From Halieaceae bacterium (GTDB lineage Bacteria > Pseudomonadota > Gammaproteobacteria > Pseudomonadales > Halieaceae): DNA of 39,447 nt. The stretch is from positions 1-39,447 of the forward strand of contig JANQIO010000144.1 in assembly GCA_028282105.1 (NCBI GenBank), given 5' to 3'. The notes under the pieces are model-generated. The model was not told the DNA's origin. It did not search any database and saw only the letters and a program-made list of their open reading frames with translations. Both the position numbers and the translations under genes were made by a program. Positions 16,269 to 25,688 of this stretch are shown piece by piece; positions within the stretch are counted from its first letter, which is position 1; the number at the start of each line of letters is the position of its first letter.

Positions 16269-18398
16269 GTGAGTGATATCCACGGCGACTGTTTTTACAA
16301 GCTGTTTGCCGTGGCGAAGCTGCTGCTTTGCGCTGTCGGGTTGACATTGGTCACAGCGACAGCGGTCTGGCCACAGGGCGACTCCGCTGAACAGCTACTG
16401 GCCGCATCAGAAGCGGCTGACGATGCCGGCAAGCTGTCAGAAGCCGAGTCACTGGTGCGACAAGCGATTGCCATCGCCGAGGCAGAACAAAACGCTCAAG
16501 TGGCCGCCGCCGGGCAACGACAGCTCGGCAGGCTGCTAACGGCCCTCAACCGCTATCCTGAGGCTGAGGCGGCGCTGCAGCGGTCACTGACAGCACTCGA
16601 GCCACTGGGAAACAGCGAAAGTCTAGCTCGTACGCTTACCGCCATCGCCTTGCTTCACCGATATCGCGCGGACTACCCCTCCGCGCTGGAATCGCTACGC
16701 CGTGCTCATCAGATCTTTGAGGAAATCGACGACAAAGCGGGCCTGCAGTCCACCTATCATATCTATGGCGTCATCTACGATCTCATGGGCCAGCAGGACG
16801 ACGCATTGGAGTGGCATCTTCAAGCGCTGGAGCTGGCACGCGAACTGGACTACGCGCCGGGTATTGCTGATGGTGTGTATGCGCTCGGAGAAGTGCATCG
16901 TGAACTGGGTGAGCATGATGTCGCCCTGGAGTATTTTCGCGAGTCCCTCAGTCTCGACGAAGCCTCCGGCATCAGCCGCAACGTCGCCTATAGCCGGATC
17001 AAGGTCGGGGCAACGCTGACCGAGCTGAAACAGACCGCCGAGGCGCGCACACACTACCAGGCGGCTCTGGCCCTGTTTGAGAAGAGCAACACGCCGCGCG
17101 ACTACCAATGGGCCCGTGCTCACCTCGCGTATCTCGGCGCTGTAGAGGGCGATGTCGATCCGGCCCGAGACACGCTGGAAGATGTGCTCGCCAGATCAGT
17201 TGCTGCGGATTGGCCGCGGCTGGCGAACCACGCTCGCGAATGGCTGGTGAGACTGGAGTGCAAAGCGGGCCATACAGAGGTGGCACTCGTACACCTGGAC
17301 AAGGTGCTCCAGGATGTTTTGCAACAACAGGCACTGGGTCGTGCCATGCGCTTGTACGACATGAAGTCACAGTGCCTTGAGAGCGCAGGGCTTTCCGCAC
17401 AGGCCCTCAAAGCGGTACGCGAGCGCGACGTACTGGAGTCCAGGCTGTTTGACTCGTTCAGAACGTCGGTCATCGCAGCCATGCAGGGCGAGGCAGAGTT
17501 TGAACGAGCCCTGGAACTCGCGCAAAAGGACAAGGCACTCGCCGAGCTGGCACTGGAGCGCGAGACCACCAGGCGACTGGTCGGCTTCGCCGCCCTGGTA
17601 ACGCTATTCCTACTGGCCTTTCTGCTGTATGGGCGATTGCTCCAGCGGCGCCAAAACCGACGGCTGAGCGAAGAAGTGCGCGAAAAGACCAGTGCCTTGA
17701 CGGAGCGCAACGCTGAGCTGGAGGATGCCTACCAGGCCGTCGAGCGAGCCAGCGTCACTGACCCGCTTACCGGCCTCCACAATCGGCGATTTCTGGAAGA
17801 CCGCATCGAGAATGATACCGCCCGCGCTCTGCGTCTATATGCGAACTGGGACGGCAACCCCGAAACTCGCCCCACGGATGCAGATCTGGTTTTCTTCATG
17901 GTCGACATGGACAACTTCAAATCGATCAACGATCGTCTGGGACATGCAGCAGGTGACGCCGTGTTAAGCCAGGTGAGTCTTGTCCTCAAAAGAGAGTTCC
18001 GCGAAGCAGACCTGGTAGTGCGCTGGGGCGGCGAGGAGTTTCTGGTGGTCGCTCGCTTCATCGACCATCGCACATCACCGGCGATCGCCCAGCGGGTCTG
18101 CGCTGAGATAGCAAGCCACGCTTTCCGGCTGGATGACGGCAGTGTGTTTCACTGCACCTGCTCTATCGGCTTTGCCGCATATCCACTATCACAGCCGGTA
18201 AGCAACGCCGCGACCTGGCAGGATGTGGTGGAACTCGCCGACCAGGCGCTTTATGCCGTCAAGCAGGGCCCACGGAATGGTTGGCAGGGCTACTTCATGA
18301 TGCGCCCGCTTGATCCTAAACGCCCGATGGCCAGTTGGGTACCGACGGCGGTAGAGAGTGGCACCTTACAAGTCGTGCGCTCTTTCAATCCTGCCTGA
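16269..18398 (+). CDS. TPR-GGDEF diguanylate cyclase
   Basis: About 709 residues. A signal-like hydrophobic segment (about 15-35) precedes about seven TPR-type helical repeats (about 45-400), then a coiled region, one membrane helix (about 437-457), another coiled coil and a GGDEF domain (about 505-670). The active-site motif is GGEEF (about 587-591). An intact RxxD inhibitory site (READ) lies five residues before it, so product inhibition by c-di-GMP is likely. The TPR part should face the periplasm and sense a partner. I chose the GTG at 16269, which has GAGAG upstream and puts the hydrophobic segment near the N-terminus. A short tail of about 35 residues follows the catalytic domain. Confidence 0.88.
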   Translation: MSDIHGDCFYKLFAVAKLLLCAVGLTLVTATAVWPQGDSAEQLLAASEAADDAGKLSEAESLVRQAIAIAEAEQNAQVAAAGQRQLGRLLTALNRYPEAEAALQRSLTALEPLGNSESLARTLTAIALLHRYRADYPSALESLRRAHQIFEEIDDKAGLQSTYHIYGVIYDLMGQQDDALEWHLQALELARELDYAPGIADGVYALGEVHRELGEHDVALEYFRESLSLDEASGISRNVAYSRIKVGATLTELKQTAEARTHYQAALALFEKSNTPRDYQWARAHLAYLGAVEGDVDPARDTLEDVLARSVAADWPRLANHAREWLVRLECKAGHTEVALVHLDKVLQDVLQQQALGRAMRLYDMKSQCLESAGLSAQALKAVRERDVLESRLFDSFRTSVIAAMQGEAEFERALELAQKDKALAELALERETTRRLVGFAALVTLFLLAFLLYGRLLQRRQNRRLSEEVREKTSALTERNAELEDAYQAVERASVTDPLTGLHNRRFLEDRIENDTARALRLYANWDGNPETRPTDADLVFFMVDMDNFKSINDRLGHAAGDAVLSQVSLVLKREFREADLVVRWGGEEFLVVARFIDHRTSPAIAQRVCAEIASHAFRLDDGSVFHCTCSIGFAAYPLSQPVSNAATWQDVVELADQALYAVKQGPRNGWQGYFMMRPLDPKRPMASWVPTAVESGTLQVVRSFNPA

Positions 18399-18462
18399 CA
18401 GGCACTTGCGCCAGGAAAGGTATAGCGGGCGGACCCGGCTACTCGGAGCTGCCCATCCGGCG

Positions 18463-18915
18463 TCAGGAACGGTTGGCCTGCCTTCGAGCAAAAAACCAGG
18501 CAAGTATAAAAACGGCGCACAGCAGGAACTCTACGTACATCAGCAGCACAAACAACGGCGCCGGGTAACCGTAGGCCAGGATAGAAAATAGTCTGCCAAT
18601 GCCTCCCACCAGGAACAGGGCGGTGAGTGGCAACACCCACTGCAGTGTGCCCGGCAAGCTCCGGGCGGCCTTGATGAGGGCGATGCCGTAGGCCACCCAG
18701 AACACGGCGTAGAAACGGAACTCGTTATCAGTATTGGCCGTTTTGAGGTCGCCGAAGTCGCCCGCCGGTAGCCCCAGCGTTCCCAGCACCCCGGAAAGCA
18801 GTTCAGCGGTGGTGGCTATGCCAAACAGGAAGTTGGAGCTACCGATGGCAATGGCGGACACGCCCAGAACCCAGAACCCCGCTATCAGTACACGAACAGC
18901 AATGGTGCCTTGCAT
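18463..18915 (-). CDS. DUF4345-family membrane protein
   Basis: 150 residues with four predicted membrane helices: about 7-33, 64-84, 91-110 and 117-143. The block DNEFRFYAVFWVAYG between the first two matches the DUF4345 family as I recall it. No enzymatic motif is visible and the function is unknown. GGGGAGAT sits eight bases before the ATG. It is convergent with the GGDEF gene (64 bases between, without a clear terminator), and about 150 featureless bases separate it from the crotonase upstream. Confidence 0.8.
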   Translation of the reverse strand: MQGTIAVRVLIAGFWVLGVSAIAIGSSNFLFGIATTAELLSGVLGTLGLPAGDFGDLKTANTDNEFRFYAVFWVAYGIALIKAARSLPGTLQWVLPLTALFLVGGIGRLFSILAYGYPAPLFVLLMYVEFLLCAVFILAWFFARRQANRS

Positions 18916-19069
18916 GGCCTACATCTCCCCACAGCCATCAACTGGACGAAACACTCTCTCAGCCGGCCTTGGGTACGGACTGCTTCCGCAGGCACTTCTC
19001 CGTTACCCTGGCACTTGCAGGAAAGCGGTCTGGCTCTCAGTGTAGTCTCTATCGGCTCGACGCGGGAGG

Positions 19070-19786
19070 TCAGCCTTGAGCCAGCATCGACTCGTAGTGT
19101 GATAGCGTTTGCTCACCGTCTATCGCCGCCTTGATATCACCTGCGAGAGCCGAGTTCAGGCGGTCCTTAATCCCGGCGTAGGCCTGGGCTGAGTGGCCCG
19201 CCAGCCGGGAGGCTATCGTCCATGCCTGTGCCTCACTGTTCGCCGGCGCCACCAGCTCATGAAAAACCCCTGCTTCAAGGGCCTGCCGGGCAGAGAAGCG
19301 CTCCGCCGTGCACAGTGTACGGCTGTACCAAGCTGCGGTAAGCCTGGCTTTCAACAGCGTGAAGGCGTACAGCGGCGGAACGATGCCCAGCTCTACTTCA
19401 TTGAGGCACCAGAGGTAGTCTGCATCCGCACCCACCCGATAGTCACAGGCCAGCAGGGTGAACAGGCCCATTGGAAAGATGTGGCCTGCTGCGAGGGCCA
19501 CCGTCGGCCGCGGGAAGCTGAGCATGGTGTACAGCAGCTCTCCGCCGGCTTTCATCATCTCCAGCGCGGCTTGCGGGTTCATCTCGGCAAACACCTTGAT
19601 ATCAAAACCCGCTGAGTAGGTCTTCGGCAGCGCGGAACACAGCAGCACGGCAGCCTTGTCTTCCCGCGCCTGCTGGAAGGCCTGTATGAGCTGCGTCAGC
19701 ATCTCAGCATTCATGATATTGGCGCGGCCATCGTCCATGGCAATCGTCGCCACCCCATCTTTCAAACGGTAACTCACAAGATTCAC
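19070..19786 (-). CDS. Crotonase-family enoyl-CoA hydratase/isomerase
   Basis: 238 residues, slightly short for the family. The first oxyanion-hole segment is SAGFDIKVF, and the second lies in GHIFPMGLFTLLACDYRVGAD, followed by LNEVELGI, where hydratases usually have a catalytic Glu. The usual GGG before the second segment is changed to FPMG, so the exact reaction is uncertain; hydratase, isomerase or another CoA-ester reaction is possible. The start is a GTG at 19786 with GGAGA seven bases upstream. It is divergent from the TetR gene, which is the likely regulator through the operator at 19832. Confidence 0.87.
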   Translation of the reverse strand: MNLVSYRLKDGVATIAMDDGRANIMNAEMLTQLIQAFQQAREDKAAVLLCSALPKTYSAGFDIKVFAEMNPQAALEMMKAGGELLYTMLSFPRPTVALAAGHIFPMGLFTLLACDYRVGADADYLWCLNEVELGIVPPLYAFTLLKARLTAAWYSRTLCTAERFSARQALEAGVFHELVAPANSEAQAWTIASRLAGHSAQAYAGIKDRLNSALAGDIKAAIDGEQTLSHYESMLAQG

Positions 19787-19831
19787 TGTCTATCTCCAAA
19801 CAAACCTGCGATGCAGCTTCATTTTTTGATG

Positions 19832-19843
19832 TAGACCAGTCAA
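19832..19843. promoter_or_regulatory. Putative TetR operator
   Basis: TAGACCAGTCAA lies in the 85-base gap between the divergent crotonase and TetR genes. It matches the palindrome TAGAC-NN-GTCTA except for the last two bases. This core recurs upstream of self-regulated TetR genes in proteobacteria. An AT-rich stretch (TATATAAAAAA) follows at once and may be part of the tetR promoter. Confidence 0.5.
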
Positions 19844-19871
19844 TATATAAAAAACGCCAGGAGGAAAGCCC

Positions 19872-20468
19872 ATGCCGGCAGTTGGAAAACACCGGGAACC
19901 CATTATCGATGCCGCCATCAAGCACTTCCGGCAGCGCGGCTACCCCGGCACCGGACTCAACGATATTGTGCGCAGCAGCGGCGCGCCCAAGGGCTCGCTC
20001 TACTATTATTTTCCCGAGGGCAAGCCCTCAATTGCCGTGGCCGCGGTAGAAGAAGCCGCAGTGCGCATGGCGGCCAGCATGAAGGATATAGCCGACAAGA
20101 CGGATACCGCCGGCGAATTCATACTGGGCTTTGCGAACACACTGGGTGGCTGGCTCAAGCGCTCCCGATACAGGGATGGCTGCCCAATGACCACGGTGCT
20201 GCTGGAACTTGCTCCCCAGGACAGGAACATCGTCAAAGCCGGACGCGCCGCCTACCAGCGCAGGCTGGCGGTGATAAAGGACGTGCTGAAGCGGGACGGT
20301 TACGGGGCTCAGCGCTGCGAAGCCATCGCCTGCCTGTGGATGTCCGCGCCCAATGGAGCGCTGATTCAGGCGCGGGTTGAGAAGAGTACGCAGCCGTTGG
20401 AAATCGTCGCTGAGCTACTGGTGGAATCTCTGCCCGCGGTCAACGCAGAATCGGGGGCATGCCCATGA
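19872..20468 (+). CDS. TetR-family regulator (LmrA/YxaF type)
   Basis: 198 residues. The N-terminal helix-turn-helix is clear: AAIKHFRQRGYPGTGLNDIV, then SSGAPKGSLYYYFPEGKPS. The C-terminal domain carries DGCPMTTVLLELAP, typical of the LmrA/YxaF subgroup, whose members respond to small hydrophobic or phenolic ligands. A strong AGGAGG lies eight bases ahead of the ATG. It is divergent from the crotonase gene across an operator-like site and overlaps the start of the VOC gene downstream, so the three probably form one regulatory unit in which TetR represses both directions. Confidence 0.9.
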   Translation: MPAVGKHREPIIDAAIKHFRQRGYPGTGLNDIVRSSGAPKGSLYYYFPEGKPSIAVAAVEEAAVRMAASMKDIADKTDTAGEFILGFANTLGGWLKRSRYRDGCPMTTVLLELAPQDRNIVKAGRAAYQRRLAVIKDVLKRDGYGAQRCEAIACLWMSAPNGALIQARVEKSTQPLEIVAELLVESLPAVNAESGACP

Positions 20469-20854
20469 TCGACCACATCTCAATCCAGGTGCAGGATCTC
20501 AAAGCGGCAACGGCGTTCTACCAGAGAGTGCTGGAGCCGCTGGGCTTCCAGCTATTTTTCGACACTGAGGACACCGCCGCGTTCGGCACCAGGTACCCAC
20601 AGTTCTGGCTCAACCATCGGCCAGACCTACCGCCTGCCCATCCCCGGACCGGCGCTCACGTCTGCCTGCGCGCACCCAGTGACGAAGCCGTCAGCGACTT
20701 CCACGCCGCAGCGCTGGCCCTGGGAGGGACTGACGATGGCGCGCCAGGTCCACGACAGGCGTTGCTGACAACATACTTCGGCGCGTTTATCCGTGACCTC
20801 GATGGGAACCGCGTTGAAGCGGTGTGCTTTCCCAAGAAAGCAGCGCAGGCCTGA
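20459..20854 (+). CDS. VOC-family protein (glyoxalase-like)
   Basis: 131 residues. The start MIDHISIQVQDLKAATAFYQRVLEPLGFQ and the end TYFGAFIRDLDGNRVEAVCFPKK are typical of the vicinal-oxygen-chelate superfamily. H5 and the late Glu in NRVEAV are candidate metal ligands. The ATG at 20459 overlaps the tetR stop by ten bases; a second ATG six bases on is equally possible. Translation is probably coupled to tetR. A role in handling a reactive aldehyde or aromatic compound under TetR control is only a guess. Confidence 0.85.
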   Translation: MPMIDHISIQVQDLKAATAFYQRVLEPLGFQLFFDTEDTAAFGTRYPQFWLNHRPDLPPAHPRTGAHVCLRAPSDEAVSDFHAAALALGGTDDGAPGPRQALLTTYFGAFIRDLDGNRVEAVCFPKKAAQA

Positions 20855-20886
20855 GTGGCATGGCGGGCCCCGTTGCGGGCATCGCA

Positions 20887-22206
20887 CTAGGGTGGGAGTT
20901 CGAGTACCTGCCCGTCTTTTACCCGCAGGCTGATCCTGTGCGCATGGCTGAAATCGACCAGGGGGTTGCCCTCCAGCACCAGGAAGCTTGCCTCAAACCC
21001 CGCCTCGAGTTTGCCGATTGGGCGATCTGGAAACACCACCTGCGCGCAGTAGTCGGTCCACATACGCAGTAGCGTGGTGTTGTCGACAATGCCGAGCCTG
21101 GCCAGGTGTTCCGCCTCCGACCGGGCCGTACCCTGTGTGTTGTCGCTCCCGATTGCCACCGGCAGGCCGGCCTCGAGCAGTCGGGCCAGGTTATCCCGTT
21201 GCGTGGCAATAGTGGCAGCATAGCGCTCGGGTGCCTGCACGCGGTAGCGGTTAGCCACCGTAAACGTGGTCACCAGAGCCGCCCCGGATCGCTTCGCGAG
21301 CTCAATGGTGTTATCCGACAGGGTAACCGGATTTGAGTTGGATGGGATATGGGCGATGATGTCCGCGCCGGCTTCCAGCGAAGTCCGCATGTCGAAGTCA
21401 GTTTCCACGTGCACCGCAACACGCAGGTCTTCCGCATGGGCCCATTTCACCAGGGTGGGTAGTAGCTTGGGATCGAGGCCGCGCGACCCATAGTAGGACG
21501 GGTTGTCTTTGCGCAGGTCATACTGCTCGGAATACAACAGCATCACCTTGATGAAATCTGGCCGGCCCGCGAAAATCAGCGACCACTTGGCGCGCATCTC
21601 CTCGAGTGTGTCTGCCTCGAAGTAACCCGCATCGGGGAGTGTTTCCTTCGTAAACTCCGGGTACCTGCCGTAGCGTTCCATCAGAAACTCACGCAAGCGC
21701 CGGGGATGCCCTCCCGAACCGGTTAGACCGTTGTTAGCGAACACGACATCCACGGAGGCAGGGGTGTTGAGCTGGTCGGCAATGCGCTCGCGATAATAGG
21801 CGAAAGACCCCATCATCATCGCGTAGAAGATGCCGTCCTCCAGGTAGGCGTTCACGGTTTTCTGCACGAAAGCCTCGTCGTCGCCACTGCCAAAGTTGTG
21901 GTTATGCGCTTCGCAGTAGGGCGGCACCACATACTTGCCAGCCAGGTCTATAACGTCTGCGGCAGGCAGCAGCTTGCCTGAATACTGCAGGCGGCCATCG
22001 ATCACATAAGCGGTGCGCGCCTCGAAGCCCTCGCCGGTAAACCAGACGCCGTTGTCAAAGCGATAGGCCGCCATATCCCTTTGCGCCACTGTGCAGGATG
22101 CGAGAACGCCGGCGAACAGCAGCGCGACAAGACGCCACGCCGCGCTGTTTTGATGGCATATGCCACGCTTTACCGTGGGCCCGGCGGGAGACGTATCGAT
22201 CTTCAA
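20887..22206 (-). CDS. Amidohydrolase-family lipoprotein
   Basis: 439 residues. A hydrophobic segment (about 25-38) ends in VLASC, a lipobox, so the protein is probably anchored in a membrane facing the periplasm. The metal-site motifs of the amidohydrolase superfamily are in order: EAHNHNF (HxH), FIKVM with the lysine that is often carboxylated, VHVETD, IAHIPS and AIGSDN with the final Asp. It should be an active binuclear or mononuclear metallohydrolase; the imidazolonepropionase-like group is closest, and the substrate is unknown. The start is a TTG at 22206 overlapping the TonB receptor stop by four bases; no in-frame ATG lies before the lipobox. Confidence 0.85.
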   Translation of the reverse strand: MKIDTSPAGPTVKRGICHQNSAAWRLVALLFAGVLASCTVAQRDMAAYRFDNGVWFTGEGFEARTAYVIDGRLQYSGKLLPAADVIDLAGKYVVPPYCEAHNHNFGSGDDEAFVQKTVNAYLEDGIFYAMMMGSFAYYRERIADQLNTPASVDVVFANNGLTGSGGHPRRLREFLMERYGRYPEFTKETLPDAGYFEADTLEEMRAKWSLIFAGRPDFIKVMLLYSEQYDLRKDNPSYYGSRGLDPKLLPTLVKWAHAEDLRVAVHVETDFDMRTSLEAGADIIAHIPSNSNPVTLSDNTIELAKRSGAALVTTFTVANRYRVQAPERYAATIATQRDNLARLLEAGLPVAIGSDNTQGTARSEAEHLARLGIVDNTTLLRMWTDYCAQVVFPDRPIGKLEAGFEASFLVLEGNPLVDFSHAHRISLRVKDGQVLELPP

Positions 22207-24317
22207 AACGCGCCACTCAGTATCAGCGTGAGACTGGCTCCAGCCTGTGTCTCCCGGTTTTCCTCAAACAGCACCGGCGTCAGCGACCTCGAGCCGAGGA
22301 ATACCGTTCGTTCGCGGCTAAACGTCTTGTCCAGTAGGTTGGCAAGCCGCAGCTCGGCTTTCATTCCCGGGATTCTGGTGGTTTCCACGAACGCCGCCAG
22401 CTCCATTCCAACATCGGTGCGCACCAACTCATCCAGGCCAAAGTAGTCTTCACGGGCGCTGTCGGAAAAGCTGATACCCCACGCCGCACCCGCACGCTTG
22501 AAGTCCTGTCGCAGGTCAAACGCATAGCTCCAGGGGGGCTCGTTTGAGAGGCGGCGATCATCTCCGGTTACCGGATCGGTCACACTTGAGTCCTGAATGC
22601 GTGCGCTGGCCTCGACACGCACGTTGTCCAAACCTGGAAAATCCAGAGTCGCCGTCAGGTCCACCTCCCCTCCCCAGCGACGGCCATCGCCGATATTCCC
22701 GGGCGATTCGAACATATCACCAATCGGTATCAGATCTTCCACGTCATCTATCCAGTCATAAAAGGCCGTCATCGAAAACACGCCAATTTCACCGAAGCGG
22801 TACTCATAGGTGGACTCCAGGTGCCAGGTCTGCTCGGGCTCCAGTTCAGGATTACCGAAGTCGATATCGTTGTCATCGAAGTTGGTGGAACTGACGAAGT
22901 CGGAAAAATCGAGCTGTGAGACATCGCGCTCAAAGCGCAGCCGAAACTGTCCGCCGCCGCGCACATCATGCGTCACGGCCAGGGTTGGCTTGGGGTATGT
23001 GAAGGAGCGACGGTTACTGAAGTCACCGCTTTGACGAATGGTGGACTCCTCTATAGCAAAACCGAAGTCGACGATGGTCCTCGGGTTGAGGCTCCAGGAA
23101 TCGATGGCAAACAGTTCATACCTGAACTCGGTCACACGCGTATCAGAACCGTCGATGGGCACCACCTGGCCGTCTATGGTGAACACTGCCTCACTGTCGA
23201 CTGTATTCCAGACCCCCTCCGCACCAAAGCGAATATTGTGCCCCTGCCACCGTGTCCAGCTCAGCTCGGCGCGCGCGATGCTCTCCCCCTTTTCATCCTC
23301 GAAGTCGAAGATACTCTCGCTGGCGCCGCCCCCGGCTTCCTCGACGCGGAGACGGGATACACCGTCATCAAACTCGTAGTTGAATATCGCCACAAACTTG
23401 CCCGCCAGGTCCTGCCCGAGGGCCGTTTCAAGGTCCGTGGAAGCCTCTAGCTGGATTTCATCCATGTCAAAGTCCTGGATAAAACGGGATGGATCGCCCA
23501 CCTCAGGGGTACGGTATGAGTCTTCATCGCTTTCCACCTTTTCATCATAGATACGGAAGTTGCTGCGAAGAATCCGCTCACGGGAAAGCGGCGTCTCGGT
23601 CGTGAACGCCGCCGACCAGAACGCGTATTCCGAGGTAGAGGTTTCCTCCCGACGCTCCGGGTTGATGGCGGAGACCAGATGCTCGGTGCCACGATTGCGC
23701 GAGTAAACGGCGAACCGCTCGGCGGCGACGGTGTACTCTGTCGATCCCATGCGACCGGAGTAAGCTAATTCGCCCCGCGGCAGAACGCGGCCACCGTCAT
23801 AGTCTGCGCTTGCCTGCCAGGACGTACCCGCCGGCGCTGCCTCGAGCAGCACGATGTTCGCCACCACCCCCTGCACGCGAGCTTCGAGAGCGCCAGTCGC
23901 GCCACGAATCAACTGGATCTCCTGTACCCGATGGGAAGGAATTCGGCGCAGAAACTCCGACAGCTCGGTGGACTTGGCGCTCGGACGTTCTCCATTGACC
24001 AGTACGTTGCCCGCGTTGGCGCCGAAACCACGCAAATTGTCACCCTCATCAAGCTGGAAGCCCGGCAGCCTTGACACCATCTCCAGGGCGTTGATGGGGC
24101 GGTAGATAGCAAAAAAATCAGGCATATACACGACCTGTGCCATCTCCGTACGGGCCAACGCCTCTGCCGACATCCCACGTGAGGCATTCACCACCTGCCC
24201 CTCGACCCCCTGTGCCTGCGCCGGCATCCTGCTCAGAAACGCACTGGCGACAAGCGCCCACGCCAGGCGGGCGAGACAGGAATGAGAGTTGTCACGGGGC
24301 GGGCCCAAGCCTGACAT
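22203..24317 (-). CDS. TonB-dependent outer-membrane receptor
   Basis: 704 residues with a signal peptide (about 1-36, ending AQAQ). The plug domain (about 65-165) includes INALEMVSRLPGFQL, LRGFGANAGNVLVNGERPSAK and IQLIRGATGALEAR. The rest is a series of beta-strands with the C-terminal Phe expected for outer-membrane barrels (ILSGAF). It is somewhat short for such a receptor. It should import a substrate with TonB energy, and the overlapping amidohydrolase gene suggests the substrate is cleaved after entry. The ATG at 24317 has AGG eight bases upstream; a GTG six bases earlier is possible. No iron-box-like site was seen upstream. Confidence 0.9.
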   Translation of the reverse strand: MSGLGPPRDNSHSCLARLAWALVASAFLSRMPAQAQGVEGQVVNASRGMSAEALARTEMAQVVYMPDFFAIYRPINALEMVSRLPGFQLDEGDNLRGFGANAGNVLVNGERPSAKSTELSEFLRRIPSHRVQEIQLIRGATGALEARVQGVVANIVLLEAAPAGTSWQASADYDGGRVLPRGELAYSGRMGSTEYTVAAERFAVYSRNRGTEHLVSAINPERREETSTSEYAFWSAAFTTETPLSRERILRSNFRIYDEKVESDEDSYRTPEVGDPSRFIQDFDMDEIQLEASTDLETALGQDLAGKFVAIFNYEFDDGVSRLRVEEAGGGASESIFDFEDEKGESIARAELSWTRWQGHNIRFGAEGVWNTVDSEAVFTIDGQVVPIDGSDTRVTEFRYELFAIDSWSLNPRTIVDFGFAIEESTIRQSGDFSNRRSFTYPKPTLAVTHDVRGGGQFRLRFERDVSQLDFSDFVSSTNFDDNDIDFGNPELEPEQTWHLESTYEYRFGEIGVFSMTAFYDWIDDVEDLIPIGDMFESPGNIGDGRRWGGEVDLTATLDFPGLDNVRVEASARIQDSSVTDPVTGDDRRLSNEPPWSYAFDLRQDFKRAGAAWGISFSDSAREDYFGLDELVRTDVGMELAAFVETTRIPGMKAELRLANLLDKTFSRERTVFLGSRSLTPVLFEENRETQAGASLTLILSGAF

Positions 24318-24620
24318 CGGCACTGCCTGTTACTCAAAAAATTTCGCCTGTGGGCTTACACCGATACGCCATCGCGCACAGGCTCCATGGCAGGCAAGGT
24401 AATCAAGATGTCGGTGGTGTGGGAGAAAACTCGACCAACGACGGAAATCAGCGCGTGAACGGCGCGCCGGTGCCGGCCAATACCAGCGATTTTGTGCCGG
24501 CAAGCAGGCGCCGGATGCCGACGCGTTGGAGAGGCAGGGAACGGCGACGGTGAACGGCAGCAGGCGACCGCCAAACGACAACAATGGCGGGTGCAACGGT
24601 GGTATGACGAGTGCTATTTT
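24318..24620. other. Divergent regulatory region, TonB receptor / LytS kinase
   Basis: About 300 bases between two divergent units. The plus-strand kinase frame stays open back to 24492, but that part encodes a low-complexity stretch rich in Gln, Arg and Gly without a start signal, so I treat it as non-coding. No convincing -35/-10 pair or LytTR-type direct repeat was found. A nine-base repeat GTGAACGGC occurs at 24455 and 24550, too far apart to be a standard binding site. Confidence 0.4.
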
Positions 24621-25688
24621 GTGGTCACGACAAGGCTGCGAATCCAGGGAGGCGGCGCGGATATCCGCCACGCGAACCGATTGAGATCTGACCACTGGCA
24701 GATACTGCTCGCCTGGCTGCTCTACGCTGCAGCGGAAACCCTGTTCCTGCCTGTCTTCGCTCCGGCGCACTGGCAAGTCAGTCTGAACGCGCAGGCGCTC
24801 TTTGCACCCAGCTACCACGCGCTGGTCGCTCTGGCGATCGCGTTTCCGCTGTCGAACAGGCTGTTGAGTGCTCAGCGCTACGCCGCGTTCGCGTTCGCTG
24901 CCCTGCTGGTACTGCTGATGTCCTCTGTGGCGCTTGAGTTCCTGCTAGAACCGCTGCTCTTCGGCCGCAAAGTCATCTTCGCGGCCGCCTATCTGAGCTT
25001 CGCCGAGGGCACCACGGTCGCACTGCTGTTTGTCGCCCTGAGGCTGCTGGCTAGCCGGCGTCGCAACGAGCGCAGAATCGCAGAGCTGCAGCAGGCCAAC
25101 GTGGAAGCAGAGTTGCACTACCTGAAAGGCCAGATCAATCCGCATGTCTTGTTCAACGCCCTCAACAACATCTACTCGCACGCGCTGCATAAATCGGAGC
25201 AAACGCCCGACCTGATCCTGAAGCTCGCTGACATGCTGCGTTACATGACCTACGACTGCGGCGGAGACAAGGTGCCGCTGGAGAAGGAAGTCAGTTTCCT
25301 GTCAGACTATGTCGGCATACAGAAACTGGCGCTCGAAGGGCGCGGGTCCGTCGACTACAGCTTCCATGGCTCGGCCACGGACAAACACATTGCTCCCTTC
25401 CTGCTGATTCCCTTTATCGAGAATTGCTTCAAGCACAGCCTGGACACCATGGAGCGCAGCATGCGCATCAACATTGATCTCACGGCAGACAATGGTCGTC
25501 TGCGGCTGGTTTGCAGTAACAGCTTCGACGAGTCCGCCCCGCGCCCCGCTGGTGGACACGACTCCGGGATCGGCCTCAGCAATGCCAGGCGGCGGCTGGA
25601 GCTGTTGTTCGGCGACAATTTTGAGCTCGATACCTACCCGCTGGATGGTGTTTTTCACGTCAACCTTGATGTGCCGGTGCAAACATGA
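24621..25688 (+). CDS. LytS/YehU-type sensor histidine kinase
   Basis: About 355 residues. Four membrane helices (about 25-170) form the sensor part with short loops. A His_kinase domain follows, with the phospho-acceptor in LKGQINPHVLFNALNNIYSHA, an N box FIENCFKH and a G box SGIGLSNARRRLELL. This is the class that partners LytTR regulators. The start is uncertain: I use the GTG at 24621, which precedes VTTRLRIQ; the Shine-Dalgarno sequence is weak, and TTG codons upstream and downstream are alternatives. The stop overlaps the response regulator start by four bases (ATGA), so the pair is translated together. Confidence 0.85.
   Translation: MVTTRLRIQGGGADIRHANRLRSDHWQILLAWLLYAAAETLFLPVFAPAHWQVSLNAQALFAPSYHALVALAIAFPLSNRLLSAQRYAAFAFAALLVLLMSSVALEFLLEPLLFGRKVIFAAAYLSFAEGTTVALLFVALRLLASRRRNERRIAELQQANVEAELHYLKGQINPHVLFNALNNIYSHALHKSEQTPDLILKLADMLRYMTYDCGGDKVPLEKEVSFLSDYVGIQKLALEGRGSVDYSFHGSATDKHIAPFLLIPFIENCFKHSLDTMERSMRINIDLTADNGRLRLVCSNSFDESAPRPAGGHDSGIGLSNARRRLELLFGDNFELDTYPLDGVFHVNLDVPVQT

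Noticed and set aside
24455..24558. Repeated GTGAACGGC as a LytTR binding site
   Set aside because: The copies are 95 bases apart and do not resemble the usual closely spaced LytTR direct repeats.
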